A stretch of DNA of 10,240 nt from Funneliformis mosseae. Its lineage: Eukaryota; Glomeromycota; Glomeromycetes; Glomerales; Glomeraceae. How positions within the stretch are numbered: position 1 is the first letter of the stretch; the number at the start of each line of letters is the position of its first letter. Positions 1 to 5,971 of the stretch are shown here, in pieces. Where the stretch lies: assembly GCA_910592005.1 (NCBI GenBank), contig CAJVPP010004047.1, forward strand, positions 1-10,240, given 5' to 3'. A program made the position numbers and the translations under genes. Under the pieces are notes generated by a model. It made no database searches, was not told where the DNA came from, and was given only the letters and a program-made list of their open reading frames with translations.

Positions 1-1
1 C

Positions 2-292
2 ATTGATATATTTAAAGAAACTGCTGATAAAGGAAATTCTTCCGCTCAATTAAGATATGGAATGCATTTATGGCAAAAGGAAAATAATTATATCGAAGCT
101 TTTAAATATTTAAAGAATTCAGCTAATTCAAAAGATCCAGCAGCCATGTTTATCGTTGGAAAAGCTTATTGGAATGGTATCAATGGTATTGTACAAGATA
201 AGGCACTAGGTGCCCAATATTTAAAAAGTGCTGCCGCGGAAGCTCATCCTAAGGCCAAAAACTTTTGCGATGAACAAGGCATACTTATATAA
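2..292 (+). CDS. Sel1-repeat protein, C-terminal end (5' truncated by window)
   Basis: The frame is open from base 2 to a TAA stop at 290-292, giving 96 residues. It enters from outside the window, so the ATG at 62 is internal and should not be taken as the start. The translation shows Sel1-like (tetratricopeptide-related) helical pairs. One repeat runs from A-A-M-F-I-V-G-K-A-Y-W-N-G through V-x-Q-D-K-A-L-G-A-Q-Y-L-K-S-A-A-A, and a partial one lies before it (A-Q-L-R-Y-G ... E-A-F-K-Y-L-K-N-S-A). In the Sel1 family these repeats stack into a scaffold for protein-protein contacts. In Glomeromycotina they are often fused behind a protein kinase domain, but any kinase part would lie upstream and cannot be seen. 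The last repeat is followed by a short tail (N-F-C-D-E-Q-G-I-L-I), so the C-terminus looks natural. No frame breaks are visible. Confidence 0.85.
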   Translation: MDIFKETADKGNSSAQLRYGMHLWQKENNYIEAFKYLKNSANSKDPAAMFIVGKAYWNGINGIVQDKALGAQYLKSAAAEAHPKAKNFCDEQGILI

Positions 293-344
293 AAGCCTTT
301 TTTATATTTATCTATTTAAATTTTTATTTTATTTTAATTATATA

Positions 345-350
345 AATAAA
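345..350 (+). promoter_or_regulatory. possible poly(A) signal of the Sel1 gene
   Basis: A canonical AATAAA lies 53 bases past the TAA stop, a normal distance for 3' end formation. The surroundings are so AT-rich that the hexamer could occur by chance. Confidence 0.3.
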
Positions 351-523
351 TATTATCAATCACTTTACAGGTTTTTATTTTTCTGTTTGTGTTTTAATTA
401 ACAGTGATCTCGAATATAAATCCAATCGATCTGGAATATTACAAAGATAAAATATATTGAACCGATATTAGTGATTATCAAAGTTAGATATCCTCAGGAT
501 AATCTTAATTCATTACGACGCAC

Positions 524-547
524 TTTATTTATTTATTTATTTATTTT
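524..547. repeat. (TTTA)n microsatellite
   Basis: About five and a half tandem TTTA units run without interruption and end in TTTTC. This is a simple tetranucleotide tract in non-coding DNA, with no sign of a larger repeat around it. Confidence 0.85.
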
Positions 548-633
548 CATAAGCATAAACATCAAACAACATAAATTACGCCAAATCTTGCAACGTCTCG
601 AAACACGCCACGACTATTCATTTTTCAAATCGC

Positions 634-718
634 TGACGTGATGAATATGTAATAATAGTCTTATTATCACTCTTTAAGGAAAAAAAGTTTTGTCAAATAT
701 AACACGTCATTATAAAAG
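634..718 (+). promoter_or_regulatory. promoter-like cluster: two CRE-like sites and a TATA box
   Basis: TGACGTGA at 634-641 and ACACGTCA at 702-709 share a 7-bp core in opposite orientations. Both match the ACGTCA core bound by CREB/ATF-type bZIP factors. TATAAAAG at 711-718, on the plus strand, follows the second site directly. The arrangement is that of a small promoter reading rightwards. No gene downstream on that strand is clear before the F-box gene, which lies on the other strand. It may serve a non-coding or lost gene, or be chance. Confidence 0.25.
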
Positions 719-1087
719 ATGATTTTAATCAAATTAAAAAAAACACAAATAATTTTGATAGAAGAAATTTTTTGCACTGCTTATAATATAACAAAGAAAA
801 GAAAAATTACCCATTAACATTAATTGACCATTTCTTTATAAAGAACCGGAAAAGAATCTGTGCAAAATATTTCGGAGACTAGGTAATCATTTCTTGATGT
901 TTATCTGTATTTTTTGCTTCCACAAACAATGTAAATGGGAAGATGGTTTATCCATTTCAGGATATTGCACTAACTGATCTATTTGGCGACTAACTCGGGA
1001 ACATTTTGTTTTAAGACGGAACTTATAATGCTAAGATATACTGTACTCCTATCATCATTGTTAAATATATTTAAACATAAAAACCAT

Positions 1088-1330
1088 TTATAGTGGGAAG
1101 GCCAGGTACGAAATTAGAACTAAAATAATAGACAAATCTCTCCCGCCATCCAAATATCCATCGTTCTCGCCATTACCTTCGAATTTATATTCTTCACATC
1201 TTATTACACAAGAAATTACTTCAGACGGCGACAGCGAATTATCGAATTGATGAGTTTGGAAGTTGAATGTGAAGGTGAGCCCGGAGCGTCCGATTATTTC
1301 GATATAATCATCATGGTCCAAATATCGCAT
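1088..1330 (-). CDS. unrecognised small protein or exon relic with hydrophobic C-terminal tail
   Basis: From the ATG at 1328-1330 to the TAA at 1088-1090 the frame encodes 80 residues. The frame stays open upstream to 1432, so this could also be the last exon of a larger gene. Composition is richer in G and C than the flanks, and the translation is balanced and protein-like (M-R-Y-L-D-H-D-D-Y-I-E-I-I-G-R-S-G, then F-T-F-N-F-Q). It ends with a small polar stretch (N-G-E-N-D-G-Y-L-D-G-G) followed by a roughly 15-residue hydrophobic tail (S-I-I-L-V-L-I-S-Y-L-A-F-P-L). That tail resembles a GPI-anchor signal or a short membrane anchor. No signal peptide or clear upstream exon is found in 1433-1962. 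I do not recognise the family. It could be a gene remnant, a terminal exon or a chance frame. Confidence 0.35.
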   Translation of the reverse strand: MRYLDHDDYIEIIGRSGLTFTFNFQTHQFDNSLSPSEVISCVIRCEEYKFEGNGENDGYLDGGRDLSIILVLISYLAFPL

Positions 1331-1432
1331 TTGAATGTTATTTACCTTTCCAAGCGGTGCGCTTATTTGTGTGTTACCAGGAAAATAAATATTCAGAATA
1401 TTATTTAGAACAACCAAAAGTAGTATTAAATC

Positions 1433-1962
1433 TTAAGTGCGTGTGCAATTTCCTTATTAAGATTTTGTTTTTTTAATTATTAGATAGTGATACAAATTTA
1501 AGATGCTTTTAAAAAATGTTCGTTATATTTAAAAGCGAGCAATAGTTTATATATTTCTAACGTTATTTTTTTTCGTTTGATGTTTTATAGGATATCGTTT
1601 TACTATGCTTTTATTTAAAAATAACATCAATCGAAACAGGCAACGACCAATAATTAATTAAAGGCGCATAAATTTTATTTTTTGAAAAAAAAAAAAAAAT
1701 TAAAAAAATCATTTATGGTCACAAGATCCCAGGGATTCTTGTCAAATTGTCTCATTTTTATGGTATATGGAAGTTTTTGTAACATAATTAATGGTAAAGA
1801 TACCTAACAAAATTTTGTACATTAATTCATTTTTTTTCTCTTAAAAAAAAAAAAATAAATAACAATAATTAGTGTTGAAAACAGGTGATATTGATAAATA
1901 CTCTTGATTAAAATCATTGTAGCGAATTATAAAAAAAACATTAAGATGAACATAACCTATGC
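1433..1962. other. AT-rich intergenic region
   Basis: This stretch holds long A and T runs (around 1684-1700 and 1830-1860) and a quasi-palindrome at 1721-1742. No open frame of note occurs on either strand. It separates the minus-strand F-box gene's 3' end from the small minus-strand frame below 1432. No AATAAA is seen on the minus strand just past the F-box stop. Confidence 0.6.
1721..1742. repeat. quasi-palindrome (inverted repeat with one-base bulge)
   Basis: ACAAGATCCC at 1721-1730 is followed, one base later, by GGGATTCTTGT. The second half is the reverse complement of the first with one extra T. The spacer is too short for a normal RNA hairpin loop, so this is closer to a near-perfect palindrome. 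No function is evident. Confidence 0.6.
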
Positions 1963-3420
1963 TCAATAATCGAAAATAAAATCTATTAAAAACCCACACA
2001 AGAAATTCTTAATCACACCATCAACCTTATATTTATCAATAATTTTCGTATATTTTTCTTCTTTATAATCATGATCTGGTGCAAGGATAGTAATTGCAGG
2101 TCGACCTTTCCAACCCTCTGAAAATTCCTCTAGAGTTTTAGGTGAAAATTTAAATTGATAAAAAATTCCAATTTCTCTCAGACTTTTTGGTGCAGACCTA
2201 ACCAATGCATGTGATAATTTTTCCCCAGACATAAACCTCTTTTTTGCACATAAACTTTCGGTTTCTAATAATAACACTTTTAATCTTTGACAAGTTTGTA
2301 ATAATATTTCAAATTCGGAAAAATGTTGATTTGATGGTGAAAATATGAGGGACAAATATTCAACTAGAGGACAATTCTCATAAATTGTCCGAATAAGGAT
2401 TAGAGTGTTTTCATAAAACTTGTCCTCATAAATATCATATTCATTGATTAAAATTTTCCTGAGACGACCTCCGCTGCTCTTAATTATACAGGTAATTGTG
2501 TCAATCAAAATATAACCTATTTGAAGCACCTCAAGGTTATGATATTTATAATCAAATGGACCATAACAAGAAGGATAAATTTTTAATGTTTTTAAATTGT
2601 AAAATTTTGAAATTATCTCTTGTAGGTGACCATCTTCATAACTGTATTCCGAGTAATCATTAAAATGTGTTACAAGTTGAATTAGGGTATCAGCCTTGTT
2701 CGATAGTTCCAGAAAAGTGCCTATATATACATCTTTAATAGGATAATAATCCAAGTTACTCAAATCATCTTTCCATTCAAAATATTTCAGATTCTTTTGA
2801 TTTTCAATCAACTTGACAATTCCATTATTTGCTTCCAAGTTTGTATTGACAATAACGAGCCTTTGTATTGATTTACATATGCGAGACAATCCATAAAAGT
2901 ACGTTGAGTCAACCGTTGTGTCGCATTTTAATTCACAGAGTGGCTCGAGACGAACCTTTGCCCCGGGAAAGTAAAATAATTGATGTTTAATCGATCTCAT
3001 GTCAAAGAACTTTATCTCTTGACATTTCCTCATAAAGAGACTGTAAATTTCTTCTTGTAAAAGAAATTGATTAAAAATCGAAAATCCACCAATAGAGATT
3101 ATATCGTTTATGACGGTGACATTGATACTCCTGCAATAAGATAAATAATCAAATAAATGTGAAATTGAAGGCAAGTGCATCCCTTGACTTTTTAGAGATT
3201 CTTTAATATCATCGGATAAAGAGCAAGTGATAATGTTGTACAAGGAATTTTTGCTTTGATAATTCACATTATCTTCGTAACGCCAAGGATTCCTCCATAA
3301 AATCGGAACCGAAGTCTCACACCAAAGTCTATTTACTAATAAACATTGAAAGAGTGATTTCGAATCATCTTGTAATTCCTCAAATAATAAGAAAAGAATA
3401 TCTTTATTCAGTTTGGACAT
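1963..3420 (-). CDS. F-box protein with leucine-rich C-terminal region
   Basis: A single uninterrupted exon encodes 485 residues, from the ATG at 3418-3420 to the TGA at 1963-1965. Residues 1-45 form an F-box: a D-I-L-F-L-L-F-E-E-L helix, then S-L-F-Q-C-L-L-V-N-R-L-W-C and the closing P-I-L-W-R-N-P-W. In SCF ubiquitin ligases this domain binds Skp1. Residues about 130-440 have irregular leucine-rich spacing (L-K-Y-F-E-W-K, L-K-T-L-K-I-Y, L-E-V-L-Q-I-G, V-E-Y-L-S-L-I-F, L-K-V-L-L-L-E, L-R-E-I-G-I-F), fitting a curved substrate-binding repeat. The length and the K-Y-K-V-D-G-V-I-K-N-F ending match my recollection of the large Rhizophagus F-box family. No frameshift or stop interrupts it, so it appears intact. 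The substrate cannot be told from the sequence. It is divergent from the membrane-protein gene starting at 5888, and 2.5 kb separates the two starts. Confidence 0.92.
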   Translation of the reverse strand: MSKLNKDILFLLFEELQDDSKSLFQCLLVNRLWCETSVPILWRNPWRYEDNVNYQSKNSLYNIITCSLSDDIKESLKSQGMHLPSISHLFDYLSYCRSINVTVINDIISIGGFSIFNQFLLQEEIYSLFMRKCQEIKFFDMRSIKHQLFYFPGAKVRLEPLCELKCDTTVDSTYFYGLSRICKSIQRLVIVNTNLEANNGIVKLIENQKNLKYFEWKDDLSNLDYYPIKDVYIGTFLELSNKADTLIQLVTHFNDYSEYSYEDGHLQEIISKFYNLKTLKIYPSCYGPFDYKYHNLEVLQIGYILIDTITCIIKSSGGRLRKILINEYDIYEDKFYENTLILIRTIYENCPLVEYLSLIFSPSNQHFSEFEILLQTCQRLKVLLLETESLCAKKRFMSGEKLSHALVRSAPKSLREIGIFYQFKFSPKTLEEFSEGWKGRPAITILAPDHDYKEEKYTKIIDKYKVDGVIKNFLCGFLIDFIFDY

Positions 3421-3458
3421 TATTTTTTCCCCCGTAATTTATGGTATAATTTTCCGCA

Positions 3459-3473
3459 GTATTTAAATATATT
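3459..3473 (-). promoter_or_regulatory. TATA-like element upstream of the F-box gene
   Basis: On the minus strand a TATATTTAAATA element lies about 45 bases before the F-box ATG. Position and sequence suit a TATA-type core promoter with a short leader. The AT-rich setting makes chance matches common. Confidence 0.3.
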
Positions 3474-4167
3474 ACGCCAGTATTAAAAAGGCAAAAAAAA
3501 AAAAGTGGAAATTACTCTTATTTATACGTTTTTAAATAAATTAGCCAATTTTGTGATCAGATCATGTATGATAATCCTTCCTTTAGTTGTCATGATTATG
3601 TCATTTAGTTTGTAAATTACTATTCAGTAAATCTATATAATTAATTTTAAATTTTTCGCTAGATAAATTTATATTCTGCTCTGCTCGCTTAGCCAAAATT
3701 AAATTGTGATTTTAAGCAAATCGCCTATTCCCAATTTAATTCTTTTTAAGCGCATATTTTTTTTATTATTCAATAAATGGGACAACTACTAAAAAAAATA
3801 TTTTTTGTCGTTTTTCTGACAGTTTCTCCTTTTCTACTACAAATTACCCAATTAATTCGCTGAAAAAAAATAATAAACCTTTCGGGCCTTTTGCGTTATT
3901 GTACAATTTGTTCTCGATTTAAATTTCCTAAATAAATTATGCACGTCCTCTCCAAATTTCAGAAACTTCGAGTGGACAAAGGTGCGTGAATTTGTTTTTT
4001 TTTTGTATAGAAGTGTTTTATATTATCTCCTTGAGAATTCCGCAAAGACTAGGAATCGAAAGTGTTTCATCTGGTAATTACAAACTTCTGAACGTCTTCC
4101 TTCGTAAGTTCCTCCATTTCACGATTGAAAGGCGGGGTAGGTTATTTTATTTTTTTAAGCCTTCTAA

Positions 4168-4296
4168 GCTATAAGTTTTCTTCATGAGCGCTTCAAAGAA
4201 AACGCTGATTGGTTATTAAAAGTCATTGAACCACCTGGTTCCGATAAAGGTCGAAGGTTCGAGATTAACCTTGAAGTTTGGTTTTGGATAATGTAG
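4168..4296 (+). pseudogene. coding-like fragment, possible gene relic
   Basis: The frame is open from just after a TAA at 4165-4167 to a TAG at 4294-4296, 42 codons, with no usable ATG. The translation reads like a real protein segment (E-R-F-K-E-N-A-D-W-L-L-K-V-I-E-P-P-G-S-D-K-G, then R-R-F-E-I-N-L-E-V-W-F-W). No splice pair joining it in frame to the open stretch at 3986-4103 was found: the GT at 4104 with the AG ending at 4175 gives the wrong phase. I do not recognise the family. It may be a decayed exon or chance. Confidence 0.25.
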
Positions 4297-4422
4297 AAAG
4301 CATATATTTTTAAATAAAATAATATCTAATAATAAATTATAACTTGAAGACAAATTCACGAAATATTTTACTATGAAAACTTGAACAAATGCAAGGACTT
4401 TAAGAAAAAATATATTTCGCGC

Positions 4423-4445
4423 TTTTTTTTTTTTTTTTTTTTTTT
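4423..4445 (-). repeat. 23-base T run (poly-A on the minus strand)
   Basis: Twenty-three uninterrupted T bases form the longest homopolymer in the window. On the minus strand they follow TAGCTCTCGGGAGTGTACTA, which folds as a short CTC/GAG hairpin and loosely recalls the start of a tRNA-derived element. That would fit the poly-A tail of a retroposed sequence, but no matching target-site duplication was found. Confidence 0.4.
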
Positions 4446-4661
4446 GTTAGTACACTCCCGAGAGCTACACCCTCTCCAATTTAAAGTTTCCAATTTTACC
4501 AGGATAAGTATAATTTTTCTTAGATATTCGCAATAGGAAAGGAGGAAACTGCTGGGAAGAGAAAAAAAATGAGTTGATGTCTAAAAAATGCTAAATTTAT
4601 GACAATTTGTCTTCGGATGCATACTTGCATACAAATAATTTTGATAATTGACAACTAAGAA

Positions 4662-4733
4662 ATGAGCAGCTGTGCAGTTTTTGAACAGTTCAATGATACA
4701 AATTCTATATTAGATAAACTAGTACGTAGCTAA
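4662..4733 (+). CDS. very short open frame, possible relic or micropeptide
   Basis: ATG at 4662 to TAA at 4731-4733 encodes 23 residues (M-S-S-C-A-V-F-E-Q-F, then N-D-T-N-S-I-L-D-K-L-V-R-S). Composition is protein-like, with G+C above the surroundings. It ends three bases before the ATG of the 54-codon frame at 4736, in a different frame. The pair could be two pieces of one decayed gene. Too short to support as a gene alone. Confidence 0.15.
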   Translation: MSSCAVFEQFNDTNSILDKLVRS

Positions 4734-4735
4734 AA

Positions 4736-4900
4736 ATGTTCAACAAAGAGAAGAAACAAGTGCACAAAGTAGTAAGGTTACGACACTCTTTACAATTTCA
4801 TGTTTATACGGCAGCGTTCAAAATTTATTCCGTCGTTATCACTGGCTTGTTGGCCAAAATTGTTGAATATATTGTTACACTGAATGTAATTTCGCCATAA
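4736..4900 (+). CDS. hypothetical 54-residue basic/hydrophobic small protein
   Basis: ATG at 4736-4738 to TAA at 4898-4900 encodes 54 residues, with an in-frame TAG just upstream (4727). The first third is basic (K-E-K-K-Q-V-H-K-V-V-R-L-R-H). The rest is mostly hydrophobic (A-A-F-K-I-Y-S-V-V-I-T-G-L-L-A-K-I-V-E-Y) and could form one membrane-associated helix. The codons are less AT-biased than the flanks. I do not recognise a family. It may be a small protein, an exon relic or chance. Confidence 0.25.
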   Translation: MFNKEKKQVHKVVRLRHSLQFHVYTAAFKIYSVVITGLLAKIVEYIVTLNVISP

Positions 4901-5433
4901 TTCCGCTTTCGATATTTGCAGTTAGTCTTTTGAAGATCATTTTCCAGGTTCCCCTTTAACCTCTTCGTGATATTTTCGTTTTCGCCGTTTAACATTTTAG
5001 ATTTCGTATTTTGTAACTTCGTTTATTTTTAATTTCCTATTTTCTTATTATTTTATTATTCAATTTTATTTGTAATTGTTTCTTAATTTCGCAGTTTTTA
5101 ATTAATTAGAGTTTTATTGATTGGATTTATTTAGTTTAATATACTGACATTGCGAAAGTGTAGAGCGTCAGACGTTGAGGCAACACTGATTAATTTGATA
5201 TTATTAAATAAATATTTTGTCATTATTCCTCAATAAAAACCTTCTGCTTGCTTACAAAATTTGTTTATAAATACATAAATGAAAGAACTGAATACAACAA
5301 TCTCATAAACTGCAGTACTCGTTTATTATGCTAGATCCTGCATATGTATGCACATTTGTTTGTTTTTATTATTCAGGTCAAATAATTGAATTCTTTTTCC
5401 TGTTTCCTCCAAATATTTTTTCTCATAACGAAT

Positions 5434-5532
5434 ATGGCAAGCGCGGCTGAACTAATGCAAATTGTGCCATTCTTTCTAAAACAACTGAAATGGGAGTTCA
5501 TTTGCATTGTCTTATTAACTGAAAAAGAATAA
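5434..5532 (+). CDS. very short open frame with 9-bp inverted repeat
   Basis: ATG at 5434 to TAA at 5530-5532 encodes 32 residues (M-A-S-A-A-E-L-M-Q-I-V-P-F-F, then K-Q-L-K-W-E-F-I-C-I-V-L-L). It is protein-like for this AT-rich setting. AATGCAAAT at 5454-5462 and its exact reverse complement ATTTGCATT at 5500-5508 both lie within it. That may mean the sequence is a regulatory or structured element rather than coding. Confidence 0.15.
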   Translation: MASAAELMQIVPFFLKQLKWEFICIVLLTEKE

Positions 5533-5555
5533 ATGTGCAGAATTCATGAATTTAG

Positions 5556-5654
5556 GGTGTTACCATATCCAATTTGTAATTTTACTTTACTAATAATAAA
5601 GTTTTTGCAAAGCTACCGCACGTTAAAATTAAAAAAATGGTGTTACCATATCCA
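5556..5654 (+). repeat. 16-bp direct repeat 83 bp apart
   Basis: GGTGTTACCATATCCA occurs at 5556-5571 and again, identically, at 5639-5654. The copies start 83 bp apart and the second ends 233 bp before the ATG of the membrane-protein gene. The flanking bases differ, so the identity is limited to the 16 bp. It could be a duplicated upstream regulatory site, or the ends of a small insertion or deletion scar. Confidence 0.7.
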
Positions 5655-5887
5655 TACATAGTTAAATTTTTTTGTCAAACGTCATACAGATTTATTTCGA
5701 CAATTAATTAAAGTAATTTTATAATGATAAATAGGAATTCCTTTTTAGAATAAAGACCTAAAAACGTCGATACAAAGATTAGTCTAAAATTCAATTTAAC
5801 GCGGTTTTTTTTATAAAAATTTTAATTTTTTTTTTTTCATAAAAAAACAAAAATAATAATAAATTCTTTACTTTATTATTTATAAAA

Positions 5888-5971
5888 ATGAATTTCTCAA
5901 ATAATCCTCAAATCAATACAATAGTATTTCTAATATTTATTCTAATTCTTTGTTTTCCCAATTCTATAGCA
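5888..5971 (+). other. signal peptide of the membrane protein
   Basis: Residues 1-28. A short polar N-terminus (N-F-S-N-N-P-Q-I-N-T) leads into the hydrophobic core I-V-F-L-I-F-I-L-I-L-C-F. A helix breaker and small residues (P-N-S-I-A) follow, giving a plausible cleavage before E29. The first N-glycosylation motif (N-Q-T) comes soon after. The start codon has A at -3 and follows a run of A bases; no earlier in-frame ATG extends it. Confidence 0.8.

Larger units (their letters stand above)
293..1087. other. intergenic region downstream of Sel1 gene
   Basis: No convincing gene is visible here. The first 100 bases are probable 3' UTR of the Sel1 gene. A (TTTA)n tract lies at 524-547 and a promoter-like cluster at 634-718. 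Short open stretches occur at 719-817 (32 codons, lysine- and isoleucine-rich) and 943-993 (16 codons, open upstream to 898). Neither has enough length or composition to be called a gene. Confidence 0.6.
3421..5887. other. intergenic region between divergent gene starts, with coding-like fragments
   Basis: This 2.5 kb must hold the promoters of the F-box gene (-) and the membrane-protein gene (+). No complete conserved gene is visible. Stretches of higher G+C at about 3940-4300, 4620-4930 and 5430-5530 contain short protein-like frames listed separately. The 62-codon frame at 3986-4174 starts in a poly-T tract and looks like chance. A 23-base T run lies at 4423-4445 and a 16-bp direct repeat at 5556-5654. 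No tRNA could be folded; a T-arm-like hairpin near 4250-4273 fails because the conserved closing base pair is absent. Confidence 0.55.

Noticed and set aside
62..292. Reading the Sel1 frame as a complete 76-residue gene
   Set aside because: The frame continues unbroken upstream to base 2 with typical Sel1-repeat residues, so the ATG at 62 is internal.
719..817. 32-codon frame after the TATA-like box
   Set aside because: Composition is dominated by Lys and Ile as expected from random AT-rich DNA; position after the promoter-like cluster is the only support.
898..993. Short open stretch ending Y-P-F-Q-D-I-A-L-T-D-L-F-G-D
   Set aside because: Coding-like, but only 16 codons from the ATG at 943 and no splice partners seen; too short to support.
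1328..1417. Extending the minus-strand small frame to a start at 1417
   Set aside because: The codon there is TTG, not ATG; for a eukaryotic gene the first ATG is at 1328-1330. The upstream part could only be used as a spliced exon.
3986..4174. 62-codon plus-strand frame
   Set aside because: Its ATG lies just before a poly-T tract that gives a run of Phe. A stretch in the middle is protein-like, but no in-frame splice partner was found and the end is again T-rich. Treated as chance or relic.
4246..4275. Possible tRNA T-arm (GGTTCGA within a hairpin)
   Set aside because: The hairpin AAGGTT/AACCTT is real, but the T54-T55-C56 register does not leave the conserved G53-C61 pair, and no acceptor, D or anticodon arms fit around it.
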